A stretch of 38,876 bases of DNA from an uncultured delta proteobacterium (GCA_903892415.1 CAITIQ010000192.1:1-38876); one strand, 5' to 3'. Positions 26,714 to 35,295 are shown, counted from the stretch's first letter. Numbers and translations are program-made. Notes: generated from the sequence alone by a model not told the origin.

Positions 26714-27688
26714 GTGAACCCAACCTCCCAGCTCGAACGCTTGACGTTCTTTCGCTATCAGTTCGAGCTGGAGCTTGAGCGTCCCCTGGAGGTCCCTGCA
26801 GCAAAGCGCTCAGTGCTTTGGCGAGGAGCCTTCGGCTCCGTCTTCCGCTCGCTTGTCTGTCATGACGTGAGTCTTGCCTGTGCCAGCTGTCCGCTGCTGG
26901 CGGCCTGTCCATACCCGCGCGTATTCGCTCCCCACGCCGCTGCCGAAGAGGCAGGAATAAAGCGGTTTCGCGACCCCCCAAGGCCTTTCGTTCTGGTTGA
27001 TCCTGGCCCTCACGAGGACACCTTGCCGGCGCGCGAGTCGCTCATCCTCGGACTGGTCGTTGTCGGCTCCGCCGTTGCTGATTTGCCCTACTTCGTCGTT
27101 TCATTGCGCCGGCTGGGAGAGGCGGGCATCGGCCGGCGGCAGAACCGATTTAGCGTCAAGTCGGTCCGCGCCGTCGATCGAATCGGGCATGACGGAGAGG
27201 CCGTCTTCCAACGCGGCACCGAGTTGGTCAAGCCAGTCCGCATTCCAACCACTGCGTCCAACCTGAGCCAAGAAGCCGACAAGACAGCGACGCGTGCGAC
27301 CGTGCAATTCGTCACGCCCACGGATCTGCGCGGTGAGGAGCAGACTCCGGGCGCTCCGGGCCTCGGCCTACTGATCCGGCGAGCGCGTGACCGTATGAGC
27401 GCGCTATCAACCTTCTTCGGCGGCGGCCCGCTCGATCCCGAACCCCGCCAGACTGCGGCGCTCGCAGATGATTCAAAGCTCGTGTACTCCGCTGTCGGCC
27501 GCTCCCGAATCGAGCGGCGTTCCCAGCGCACGGGAGAACGCCACAGCATCGGTGGATGGACCGGCAGCGTGACCTACGAGAGCGCCAACCTGCCGGTGCT
27601 GATGCCGTGGCTCCGGCTCGCGGAGGTGCTCGGCGTTGGCAAGCACGCCACCTTCGGGAACGGGCGGATCGTCGTCACACCGGAGTGA
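26714..27688 (+). CDS. cas6: CRISPR pre-crRNA endoribonuclease Cas6
   Basis: Predicted 324 aa from a GTG at 26714 (FFRYQFELELE follows). The N-terminal RAMP fold is followed by a four-cysteine segment (CHDVSLACASCPLLAACPY), typical of one Cas6 branch, and the C-terminus ends with the glycine-rich loop GVGKHATFGNGRIVV of PF10040-type Cas6. It cuts pre-crRNA within the repeat hairpin, leaving an 8-nt 5' handle (expected ACUGAAAC here). It sits apart from the rest of the cas genes: on the plus strand, 54 bp after the cyclase gene and convergent with the ATPase/TOPRIM pair. A catalytic histidine could not be assigned by eye. Confidence 0.9.
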   Translation: MNPTSQLERLTFFRYQFELELERPLEVPAAKRSVLWRGAFGSVFRSLVCHDVSLACASCPLLAACPYPRVFAPHAAAEEAGIKRFRDPPRPFVLVDPGPHEDTLPARESLILGLVVVGSAVADLPYFVVSLRRLGEAGIGRRQNRFSVKSVRAVDRIGHDGEAVFQRGTELVKPVRIPTTASNLSQEADKTATRATVQFVTPTDLRGEEQTPGAPGLGLLIRRARDRMSALSTFFGGGPLDPEPRQTAALADDSKLVYSAVGRSRIERRSQRTGERHSIGGWTGSVTYESANLPVLMPWLRLAEVLGVGKHATFGNGRIVVTPE

Positions 27689-27728
27689 TCTGCCGGCTGG
27701 AGTCGCGCGTGGCGACCTCACTGCGCCG

Positions 27729-28322
27729 TTACAGCTTGCTGAAGCGCTGAAGACCCAACACGAGCGAGGGCGTCGCTTTATCAGGCTGCGTGCCCGCGCG
27801 AGCGTGGTCGGCGAAGCGCTCCGCTTCGGCCCAGCAGTCCGATTCACAATCCTTGAGTTTGGGGTATTGCGTATGTTCGTCCGCCGGTTGCCCGCGCAAG
27901 CACTCAATCCAAGACTCAAGCTCGCGTCGAGCGATGAGGAGGATCACGGGATCAGTGCTCGTGGTGATCGCGACGCCAGCCCGCGTACAGCTCGCGTTCA
28001 GTTCGTCCTCGCGGTTTTGAACCGAGCGCCTGGATGGCTCCTTATTGTCGACATCAATGTGGACAACCAGTTTGGCCTTTCGGCTGCCACTTAGCGCGCG
28101 TACCTGCGCGAGCCTGCTTGGATAGTTGTTTCGCACGTGCTGCGAGCCGCAGGAGTAGATCTCGTAGTCACCCTTTGCTTGCATCCCGCTCGCGCTTGCG
28201 TTGAAACGGCTGTCCGGAAAAGGGTGCTTGAAGATCTGTCGGGATTGGATACCCGCCTTGATCAATGCCCGGCGGATGAAGACCCAAGCCAGCAGGTCCT
28301 CACACAGTACCTCAACCCTCAC
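27729..28322 (-). CDS. TOPRIM-like protein (OLD/DUF4276/DUF4435/RloB style)
   Basis: Predicted 197 aa from a GTG at 28322 that overlaps the ATPase stop (GTGA), the same coupling as in the cas operon. The frame continues upstream into the ATPase gene but the GTG fits the fold. Features of a TOPRIM-like fold are VEVLCEDLLAWVFIRRAL (first strand and glutamate), VVHIDVDNKE (the D-x-D metal motif) and LLIARRELESWIECL (E-L-E-x-W, as in DUF4276-type proteins). Proteins of this class beside an ABC-type ATPase act as the nuclease half of split OLD-like and abortive-infection modules (PARIS AriB and AbiLii are analogues). The exact family is not certain. Its 3' end is 40 bp from the convergent cas6 stop. 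Confidence 0.75.
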   Translation of the reverse strand: MRVEVLCEDLLAWVFIRRALIKAGIQSRQIFKHPFPDSRFNASASGMQAKGDYEIYSCGSQHVRNNYPSRLAQVRALSGSRKAKLVVHIDVDNKEPSRRSVQNREDELNASCTRAGVAITTSTDPVILLIARRELESWIECLRGQPADEHTQYPKLKDCESDCWAEAERFADHARAGTQPDKATPSLVLGLQRFSKL

Positions 28323-29416
28323 GAGGGCTCGTCCAGGCCGGTCGCCATTGCCTCGGCAGGACTTCCAGCCTCCGGCTTTACCTCGAATCGACTGATGCGG
28401 GTCGGCCCAGCCCCATCGCGGAACACGCGCCACCCGTTCTCGATTGCAAGGAAGTTCAATGTGTCTGGGTGGTGACTGATCAAGAAGACCTGCGGACCAC
28501 CCTTCCTCAGCGTCGCATCAACCAGGTCGGCCATCCACGGCTGGACTTCACGCAAGGCGAGGTAGTTGTCGGGCTCGTCCAACAGGAGTGTCTTGTCCGG
28601 CCCGCCGAGAGCACTCGTCACACAGGCGAGGGCGATCAACATCCGCTCGCCGTCGGAGAGTTCGTCGAACGAGTATGTCGCTGAGGTGCCCCCGGTCTCG
28701 AAACGCGCGCATAGCAGACCGTCTTCTTGAAACAGCTCCGTGAATCCCGGGAGAGAGTCAGCGAGCGACTGAATGGCCTTAAACATCGTGCCCGGCTTTG
28801 TCGTGAGCATCGGCGGGTACCACGCAGCAAAGTTCGATAGATTGCTCGCGAGCCACGGCACGTTGGAAACTCTTCGCCGGTCCGTGTCAGCAGCCATCGC
28901 GCGCGGGTCTGGTCGCAGTACCCAAAGCCCGCGCACCCACTTTTGGAACCGCTCCAAGTCGCTTCCGGTGGCGCCCTGCACTGCGCCGACCCCAGAGCGC
29001 GCGCGATTGGCCCCTGGAATCACCGTGGTCCCCTCAGTCCCGACAACGACGTGCAGTCCGTCCGGCCGGAACTGCACGACGACTCTGCCGTCGCACGAGA
29101 GGATCTCGCCAGCGATGGTCGCCGAGCCGCTGTCTACGTCGTGCACGACCTCCACTCGATAATCGAACGCGCTCTGCCCAAGCTCCACGACCAACTCCAG
29201 CGACTGCTTCGACCGCGTCTCCCAGCGCGTGCGCGAGGACGAAGGAAACGCGCTTGCTGTGTCGCCGCCGAGAAGGAACGTGCGCAGCGCAGCGATGGTC
29301 TCGAAGAGCGCCGTCTTCCCCGACCCATTGCGCCCGAGCAGCAGCGAAAGCTTGCCCGGCTCCCACTCGAAGTTCACGAACGAGCGAATGTTGTCGAGGT
29401 AAAGACGGCGGATCAT
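28319..29416 (-). CDS. OLD/RloA-like AAA (ABC-type) ATPase
   Basis: Predicted 365 aa. MIRRLYLDNIRSFVNFEWEP and SLLLGRNGSGKTALFETI (Walker A, residues 28-35) are the beginning of AAA_15/AAA_21 ATPases. The C-terminal half holds the signature LSDGERML, Walker B with TLLLDEPDN and the switch histidine SHHPDTL. The arm between is short, unlike SMC/Rad50, so it is a compact ABC ATPase of the kind found in OLD-family, PARIS (AriA), Septu and AbiL systems. It is coupled by a GTGA overlap to the TOPRIM-like gene and lies 164 bp after cas3 on the same strand. No clear Shine-Dalgarno was found before the ATG. Expected role: infection sensor that releases or activates the TOPRIM partner (inference). Confidence 0.88.
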   Translation of the reverse strand: MIRRLYLDNIRSFVNFEWEPGKLSLLLGRNGSGKTALFETIAALRTFLLGGDTASAFPSSSRTRWETRSKQSLELVVELGQSAFDYRVEVVHDVDSGSATIAGEILSCDGRVVVQFRPDGLHVVVGTEGTTVIPGANRARSGVGAVQGATGSDLERFQKWVRGLWVLRPDPRAMAADTDRRRVSNVPWLASNLSNFAAWYPPMLTTKPGTMFKAIQSLADSLPGFTELFQEDGLLCARFETGGTSATYSFDELSDGERMLIALACVTSALGGPDKTLLLDEPDNYLALREVQPWMADLVDATLRKGGPQVFLISHHPDTLNFLAIENGWRVFRDGAGPTRISRFEVKPEAGSPAEAMATGLDEPS

Positions 29417-29580
29417 GGTGAAGGGGTCGTATCACGATGCCGAGTTCGCTGCTTCGACGGCCGCCGGAGACGGCCTCTCAAATCGGCCGCCGACCAGGAA
29501 CGGCTGCCCGCCTCGCGCGGCCAGCTACTCGGGTGCTGCCGCCTTGCGCACTGCCCTGCAAACTTGGTGTCTCTCTCATC

Positions 29581-31908
29581 TCAACTCCCCAGGTCGGGCT
29601 CGCCCAAATCCAGTCCGACCTCCGCTGAATACCGCACGAGCGCGACCTCATACCAACTAGCTCCTTTGCCACGGCGCTCCAGCAGTCCCTTGTTCTTGAG
29701 CTGCATCCGCTGGCCGTGTGAGATCGGCACGCGCAGTGCCGTTGCCTGCAGTGGATCCTCGCGGAGCAAACGCTGATACTCGTCGGCCAGGCTGCGGGGC
29801 ACCACCTCGGCGCCGTCGAAGAGTTCGTCGAATTTGTCGGCCAGCTCGGGGTGAGAGTCGAGCGGCTGATTGAGCTCGATCACCTCGCGGCGGGCCTCCT
29901 CCATGAAGCGCTCGAGCTCAGAGCCCCATGACGTTGCGATGGGCTCGTAGACCGCGTCGACCCAGCCTTGCACCGCTGACTCCTCCACCGTCTGACCCGC
30001 GTGCGGACGCAGCACAGCGAGCGTCGCGTCGATGTCCCGTTGCGGGTACACGAACTGCGACGACTCAGCGTGGACGGTGTGGACGACCACGTCACGAAGC
30101 CCGCCCCGACGCCCACGGTTCACGCGACCGAATCGCTGAAGCAATGCTTCGACCGGAGCGGGATCACTCATCAGCACGTCGAAGTCGACGTCGAGGCTGA
30201 CCTCCACCACCTGCGTTGCAACGAGCAGCACCCCGGGCTTGCCGACGTCGCGCGTCAGCGTTCCAACTTCCGAGCGAAGCCGCTCCTCCTTGTCGCTGCG
30301 ATCGCGACCCGTGAAGCGGCCGTGCAGCAGGCTGACGCGAGCGGGATCGACACGTGCGCGAGCCGCGCGATAGAACTCTTGTGCGCGGGCCACCGTCGTC
30401 GCTACCACGAGCACGGCTTCCCCTGCGTCCAAGCGACGCACGACCTCGTCGAGCGTCACGCTCGAGAGCAGGTCCGCATCCGAGAGTAGCAAGCGGTGCC
30501 GCACGAAGGCCGCCTGCGTCTCCGGCGTCGCCTGCAGCAGCGCCAACGCACCACCGAGCACACGCCCCATTGCCTCACGAAGCACACGAGGAAAGGTCGC
30601 GCTCATCGCGAGCACGCGCGCGCCGAGCTTCTGGGCGCATAGCTCGATCATCGCGAGGATCAGCCCCAGACGCGGCAGATCGTAGGCATGCAGTTCATCG
30701 AGCACGAAAATGCCGCCTGCGGCGTCAGTCCAAATCGACTCGTGCCCAGGCAGACCAAAGATCGAGCGCAACAGCTGATAGGGCGTGAGCACGCGCACGC
30801 TCGCCGTCATCAACCTCCCTAGCGCCGTCTCCCGCTTCGCCTCCAGCAAGGCAGCCTTAGGGGTGTACTCCTTCTCGTTCAAAAGCACCGCGTACAGTGC
30901 GGCCGTCGCGGTGGAGTGCTGCAGGACGACCTCATCCTCCCGCACCCCATAGTCCGGAACACGCAGCCGCATCGCATTGAGGCTCGCGCGGTACGGCAGG
31001 ACGTAAAAGATGGGCGGAGCGCCGGGCGCCGACTCACGCTGCCGCGCGGCCCACAGAAACGCCGCCTCGGTCTTGCCGCTGCCTGTCGGCGCGACCAAGA
31101 GCGCATGTCCGACCGTTTGGCTAGCTGCCTCCTGGTGAGGCTCAAGGCCGCGGGCGAGCCGCTTGGCCGCCGCGTTCTTGAAGGCTGCGACGCTAGCAAG
31201 TGAAGCGGCCCTCGCTACGCTCTCGTGCGCCGAACCAGCATGGTCTGCAAGGATTACGAGCCCGCGCATGAACCTCAACGTCAGCGCGGAGCGTGACGAT
31301 GCGCGCTGCGTTTGCTCGGCCTCGGACACCGCCCTCTTGAGTGCGGCGAAGGCGCGGTTCATCGCGGTCTTTCGGTCTAGCTCGACGAGGGCGGGGAGCG
31401 GCGCAAAGCCGAGCTTCTCCGCCGCGAGCAGCTTCAGCCAAGCTGGCCAGGCAGCCTCATCGGCTGCGTCCAGCTCATCGAGCAGCACGTCACGTTCGCC
31501 GCTCACCATCGAGTAGGTCTCGAAGACACGCCGCTGATCCTTGTGGTGCGTGGCGACACCCGCGGCCACGAGGCCTCGCGTCTCCTCGTCGACGTCGAGC
31601 TTGCCGACGGCGACGAGGGAAAGCACCTCATGGCGATGTCCGAACGGCGGCCCCTTGCGCAGCATCGCTTGGAAGCCACGCGCGCACTTGCCGACGTCGT
31701 GAAGCAGCACCGACCAACCCGCGAGATCAAAAAGATCCTCGCGCACGCCATGGGCCGGCAACCCGGGGTACCGATCCCGAAAGTTCGCCAGCCTCGCCAA
31801 GACGTGTGCTGTGTGCGCGCGAAGTAGCTCGCCGTCCTTGCCCGGCTCATGCGAGCTCTTCGCCCAGATGTGCTGCAGCGGATCTTTGGAGACTCCGCCG
31901 ACGCTCAC
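29581..31908 (-). CDS. cas3: CRISPR helicase-nuclease Cas3
   Basis: Predicted 775 aa from a GTG at 31908 overlapping the cas5 stop (GTGA). HD nuclease domain: HTAHVLARL, LLHDVGKCARGF (about residue 67) and GHRHEVLSL. SF2 helicase domain: Walker A APTGSGKTEAA (about 274), the DEAD-box equivalent FVLDELHAYD (about 402), the SATFP motif and QRFGRVNRG (about 592). It is recruited by Cascade after target binding, nicks the displaced strand and degrades DNA. HD and helicase are fused, as usual in type I-B. No ribosome site is needed if translation is coupled to cas5. The last gene of the coupled series; the ATPase gene follows after 164 bp on the same strand. Confidence 0.95.
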   Translation of the reverse strand: MSVGGVSKDPLQHIWAKSSHEPGKDGELLRAHTAHVLARLANFRDRYPGLPAHGVREDLFDLAGWSVLLHDVGKCARGFQAMLRKGPPFGHRHEVLSLVAVGKLDVDEETRGLVAAGVATHHKDQRRVFETYSMVSGERDVLLDELDAADEAAWPAWLKLLAAEKLGFAPLPALVELDRKTAMNRAFAALKRAVSEAEQTQRASSRSALTLRFMRGLVILADHAGSAHESVARAASLASVAAFKNAAAKRLARGLEPHQEAASQTVGHALLVAPTGSGKTEAAFLWAARQRESAPGAPPIFYVLPYRASLNAMRLRVPDYGVREDEVVLQHSTATAALYAVLLNEKEYTPKAALLEAKRETALGRLMTASVRVLTPYQLLRSIFGLPGHESIWTDAAGGIFVLDELHAYDLPRLGLILAMIELCAQKLGARVLAMSATFPRVLREAMGRVLGGALALLQATPETQAAFVRHRLLLSDADLLSSVTLDEVVRRLDAGEAVLVVATTVARAQEFYRAARARVDPARVSLLHGRFTGRDRSDKEERLRSEVGTLTRDVGKPGVLLVATQVVEVSLDVDFDVLMSDPAPVEALLQRFGRVNRGRRGGLRDVVVHTVHAESSQFVYPQRDIDATLAVLRPHAGQTVEESAVQGWVDAVYEPIATSWGSELERFMEEARREVIELNQPLDSHPELADKFDELFDGAEVVPRSLADEYQRLLREDPLQATALRVPISHGQRMQLKNKGLLERRGKGASWYEVALVRYSAEVGLDLGEPDLGS

Positions 31909-32672
31909 GCCGCATCCACCAATCGATGAATCCAGACCCCGCGGGCGCAACCCTCTTCATCGATCACGGACGGGTCCGTGAAGAGATCCGAGAGGTCGAT
32001 CCCCTCCACGCGGTCGAAGCTGCGCGTCGTGTCCGTGGGCCCGCCGAGCCACACGGGTTCATGGAGCACGATGTACTGCGCGAACGTCGCCTCACGCACA
32101 GGAGGCTCCGAGATGTGTCGCGTTAGAAGCACCGTCGATCCAAAGCGCACGCACGGCCTCACGGCCCGTGGGAGGAGCGTGTGCTCGAGCCGCACCTTTT
32201 CTCCTCGCACGAGTTCGATTCGTTCGACGCTCACCACCTCCGCCAGATCCTGCGAGCGGCCCAACGTTACCGGGAACACCGGCGCTCGAAAGGCCTCCTC
32301 CAGCGATGGGTCGAGATAGAGCGTCAACGTGGCTCCGAACAGCATCTCCCGCGCCACAGGCTGCACTGTGATCTCCGTCGTTGCGCGCTCGGCCCCTCCC
32401 GGTGTCGGGACGCGCAGCGGCGTCTTTGGAGCGAGCGCGACGGCGATGTTCTGGTGCTCGAGATCGTGGACGCGCGACCGATAGGTGAAGTGCACGCCGA
32501 AAAAGAATGTCTTCGAATCGGGGTAGCGTCCGAGCGCGCTCGCGCAGTGACCATGAATGGTGGACGGCGGCGGCATGTCGAAGGACGGCTGTGAGCCGAC
32601 CACAAAGAAGGGATGCCGAAAGGAGGTGACGGCGGCCTGCACCGTCACCTTGATCACCGGGAGCCGATCCAT
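31905..32672 (-). CDS. cas5: Type I-B Cascade subunit Cas5
   Basis: Predicted 255 aa from the ATG at 32672 (MDRLPVIKVTVQAAVTSFRH). A GTG at 32675 directly before it is an alternative start that overlaps the cas7 stop. The N-terminus KVTVQAAVTSFRHPFFVVGS followed by PSFDMPPPSTIHGHCASALG is the RAMP signature of Cas5 in Tneap/I-B systems (glycine-rich and P-P-P-S-T region). It binds the 5' handle of crRNA and joins Cas8 at the foot of Cascade. The C-terminal end is coupled to cas3 by a GTGA overlap. Confidence 0.92.
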   Translation of the reverse strand: MDRLPVIKVTVQAAVTSFRHPFFVVGSQPSFDMPPPSTIHGHCASALGRYPDSKTFFFGVHFTYRSRVHDLEHQNIAVALAPKTPLRVPTPGGAERATTEITVQPVAREMLFGATLTLYLDPSLEEAFRAPVFPVTLGRSQDLAEVVSVERIELVRGEKVRLEHTLLPRAVRPCVRFGSTVLLTRHISEPPVREATFAQYIVLHEPVWLGGPTDTTRSFDRVEGIDLSDLFTDPSVIDEEGCARGVWIHRLVDAA

Positions 32673-33766
32673 CACTCGAACCAGGTTTCAGCCGCCTTGG
32701 ACTCGAGGGCCTTTGCAAAGGCCTCCGCCATCTCCCGGGGATGGCCCACGTGGATGGTCCGACCATGCGTGCGCGCGGCGTCGGCGACCAGCGCGTCGAG
32801 CTTCCTGCGCTCACTGTCGAGGAAGCCCTTCGCCCAGCCGATATACAGGTCCGACTGAAGGTCATCCTTGAACACGCGCAGCGCCTCCTCCAGCACGTCT
32901 TCACGGAACACGGTGAGTCCGCTATCCCCTTCTTCGAACAGACGGAGGAACGGCTGGTTACCGTGCTTGAGCACGCCGAGCACGAGCACCGAAGGCGCTG
33001 TGTCGGTGAGGTGCAGCGTCTGCTTAGCACCGCCCTCCAGCTTGCCGATCGCACGTACCAACGCTCCCACGCGCGCGCTTCGCGTCTCGAGCGGCAGCCG
33101 CCAGGCGTCGAAGCCGCGCACCTTCAACGAGGTTGCGCCTGCCTTCTTTGCGCTCTCCACGCGGTTGGAGTCGATGTTCTTGTAGCCAACGCGCTTGGAG
33201 CTGAAGAAGGTCCCCGCGCAGGTCAGATCAATGCCCAGCGGAGCCTTCAGGTGCCCGCGATAGAACTGATGCTCATGCGGGACAGGGTCGCCCTCGGCTC
33301 GCGCCATCGTGCCGAAGTCAGCGGTGATGCGAACCGGCGCAGTCGCTACCATGGTTCCAACACGAAACGGCGACACGCGCGTGACCTCGCCAACCTCCTC
33401 ATCCACCGGGGTGGACTTGCCGGCGATCTCCTTGCGCTTCTCGGCCTTGGCTGTGTCCTTCGACTTGGACGCTGCGCGCATGTAGCCGAAGAGGTCGTCC
33501 TCTGAATAGAGCGTTGGCTCCGCGTCGGTGTAGGCCACCTTGGTCTCGCGGAAGACCGGCGAGGACGTCCAACCCGCGGTCTGCGCAAGCGCGGTGCGCA
33601 GCCAAAAGCGGACCGCTTGCGCGCTCACGTACGGGAAGCGCCCTTCGGGCGTGCGAATCGACTTCACGGCAACCGCATTGTCGGTGCGCGCTTCCTCGTC
33701 GGCGCCTGCGTTGTTCAGCGCGCTTGCCGGCGCATCCACTACCAGAACTCCAGTTACATGACTCAT
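32672..33766 (-). CDS. cas7: Type I-B Cascade backbone Cas7 (Cst2/DevR family)
   Basis: Predicted 364 aa. The N-terminus (VTGVLVVDAPASALNNAG, then EARTDNAVAVKSIRT and YVSAQAVRFWLR) is the highly conserved start of Cst2/DevR proteins, the Cas7 backbone of type I-B (Tneap) Cascade and the family of DevR in Myxococcus. It polymerises along the crRNA spacer. The ATG overlaps the cas8 stop (ATGA). A charged Lys/Glu-rich stretch near residue 110 (SKSKDTAKAEKRKEIAGKS) is an unusually basic, probably flexible loop. Confidence 0.95.
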   Translation of the reverse strand: MSHVTGVLVVDAPASALNNAGADEEARTDNAVAVKSIRTPEGRFPYVSAQAVRFWLRTALAQTAGWTSSPVFRETKVAYTDAEPTLYSEDDLFGYMRAASKSKDTAKAEKRKEIAGKSTPVDEEVGEVTRVSPFRVGTMVATAPVRITADFGTMARAEGDPVPHEHQFYRGHLKAPLGIDLTCAGTFFSSKRVGYKNIDSNRVESAKKAGATSLKVRGFDAWRLPLETRSARVGALVRAIGKLEGGAKQTLHLTDTAPSVLVLGVLKHGNQPFLRLFEEGDSGLTVFREDVLEEALRVFKDDLQSDLYIGWAKGFLDSERRKLDALVADAARTHGRTIHVGHPREMAEAFAKALESKAAETWFE

Positions 33767-34113
33767 TCTGCGGCCTCCGTGCCTTCCTCTGCTGCTTCGC
33801 TGTCGACCAGTTGCTCGGGGTTCTTCTGAAAGAAGCCCACGCGGTGCAGCTCCTCAATCACGCGGATCGAAATAAGGTCCCGCACCAGGTAGCGGTCCCC
33901 GTCTTCGTGCAAGAACACCGAGCGATATTCCTCCAGACCGAAGAGCAGCGTTTGACTCGCGCTTTCCCGCTGCACACGGCGCAAGTTGTGCTGCAGATCA
34001 CTTAGCTTGTCGAAAACGATCGACCGGTAGAGGCGGGTGTCGCCTTTGCTGTGTATCCAGACCGCGAGCTTGTCCGAAAACTCGCGGATCGCCTTGATTC
34101 GACCTTCCTTCAT
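33763..34113 (-). CDS. cas11: Cas11 small subunit from an internal start within cas8
   Basis: An in-frame ATG at 34113 in cas8 would give a 116-aa protein (MKEGRIKAIREFSDKLAVWI onward) made of helices, the size and composition of Cas11b. A perfect AAGGAGGT (34121-34128) lies 7 nt before it, a much stronger ribosome site than any found upstream of the full-length gene. Translation of the small subunit from inside cas8 is established for several type I-B, I-C and I-D systems. That it happens here is an inference from the signal. Confidence 0.75.
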   Translation of the reverse strand: MKEGRIKAIREFSDKLAVWIHSKGDTRLYRSIVFDKLSDLQHNLRRVQRESASQTLLFGLEEYRSVFLHEDGDRYLVRDLISIRVIEELHRVGFFQKNPEQLVDSEAAEEGTEAAE

Positions 34114-35295
34114 GCCGAGGACCTCCTTCAAAAACAGCTCCGCGAGCTTCCAGCTGCGTGCATCCGTCGCTTGGTACTTCTTGTCGTCTGCGTTGCGTCT
34201 CCCGAGCACGTACGTGCGCAGCCAGGAGCCTGCGGCTCGTCGGTCCGTGAAGCCAGCGTCGAAGATCCCGCACAGCGCCTCGAACGCGGGGTTGCGCGTC
34301 CAGCCAGCCCGGCCTGCCACCGGCGGAGCTTTGGCCTTCCCCGCTTTGCTGGCGGTCTTCGCGGGCTTCTGTCCATCTTCATCCTCCGGCTTGTTCGATA
34401 CCGGCCAGAAGCGTTTGCTGATCGCAGCCCATTCCGCCCGCGTCGAAGCGCCAGCGGCCTTGACGATGAACGTAACGATGCCAGAGGGCATCGCGAAGAT
34501 TTCAAGCGATGGTCCCTGTCCCGAGTTGGAGAGCAGGTAGGCCGTGATGGCGACAGCGTGCGGACGCTCGTCATTGGCGAAGGACTCCGCGGCGACCTCC
34601 GTCAGGTCACTCACCACGAGCGACCTTGGCCCCTTGGCGTCCGCCATCTTGTAGCGCTTCTTCGTCCCGTCCCACATCGGCAGTTCACGGTCGTAGCCAG
34701 CGTGGACATCAGCACGCTGGGTCGGCAGCGCGAGTCCGATGAGGCGACGGTTATCGGCGAGATAGCGTCGGGCGAATGCGCGTGTGAGCGCCTCATCATC
34801 CGCATGAACGCAGAGCAGCCTGCCCTCCGAGCGTCGAGACGCCATTGGCAGGAACATGATGGCGACGACGAAGCTTCCCGCGACAGGCACCGACGTCGCC
34901 TCATCCGGTCGGAAGTTCATCACGCCCTCACCAGAGAAGAGCGGAAGGTGCGTGCGAACCATCGCCGAGGTCGCGGGCAAGCCTGAGAACACGCAGCGCT
35001 TGCCGACAAGCTCAGGCTGCGGCGTCGCACGATGGCCATGCACATAGCGAGAGATGAAGGCCGCACGCTTCTCTGGGCTCTCGCTCGGCTGCACGAACGA
35101 AGCGTTCATGAATACGCATGAGAGGAACGTGCCGAGCAGCCCCGAGTAATACTGCTTCTCCATCCACGCGCTTGCCCCGTCCAGATCCTCCAGCGTGAGG
35201 TCCTCAGGGCGCTGCTTTTCGGCGAACGCGAGCAGACCGGCCACACCCACGTCGCACAGGGCGTGGCCGGTCCAGAAGAGGCCCGCGCTGCTCAC
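33763..35295 (-). CDS. cas8: Type I-B large subunit Cas8 (Cas8b1/Cst1-like)
   Basis: Predicted 510 aa from a GTG at 35295 that overlaps the preceding gene's stop (GTGA). The start (SSAGLFWTGHALCDVGVAGLLA) and AWMEKQYYSGLLGTF fit Cst1-type Cas8, which recognises the PAM and opens DNA. The central zinc-ribbon position of this family reads GKRCVFSGLPA, with only one of the usual CxxC cysteines, so the zinc site is probably degenerate. A Lys/Ala/Pro linker (about 330-355) separates the large N-terminal part from a helical C-terminal domain that can be made separately as Cas11 (see 33763-34113). Confidence 0.88.
   Translation of the reverse strand: MSSAGLFWTGHALCDVGVAGLLAFAEKQRPEDLTLEDLDGASAWMEKQYYSGLLGTFLSCVFMNASFVQPSESPEKRAAFISRYVHGHRATPQPELVGKRCVFSGLPATSAMVRTHLPLFSGEGVMNFRPDEATSVPVAGSFVVAIMFLPMASRRSEGRLLCVHADDEALTRAFARRYLADNRRLIGLALPTQRADVHAGYDRELPMWDGTKKRYKMADAKGPRSLVVSDLTEVAAESFANDERPHAVAITAYLLSNSGQGPSLEIFAMPSGIVTFIVKAAGASTRAEWAAISKRFWPVSNKPEDEDGQKPAKTASKAGKAKAPPVAGRAGWTRNPAFEALCGIFDAGFTDRRAAGSWLRTYVLGRRNADDKKYQATDARSWKLAELFLKEVLGMKEGRIKAIREFSDKLAVWIHSKGDTRLYRSIVFDKLSDLQHNLRRVQRESASQTLLFGLEEYRSVFLHEDGDRYLVRDLISIRVIEELHRVGFFQKNPEQLVDSEAAEEGTEAAE
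34121..34128 (-). promoter_or_regulatory. Internal Shine-Dalgarno for Cas11
   Basis: AAGGAGGT on the minus strand, fully complementary to the 16S rRNA 3' end, with 7 nt to the ATG at 34113. Within cas8 it encodes the KEV of FLKEVLGMKEG. Confidence 0.75.

Noticed and set aside
27729..29416. Naming the ATPase/TOPRIM pair as PARIS
   Set aside because: The second protein (197 aa) is short and its motifs (E-L-E-x-W) look closer to DUF4276-type than to AriB/DUF4435; only the general split ATPase plus TOPRIM architecture is supported.
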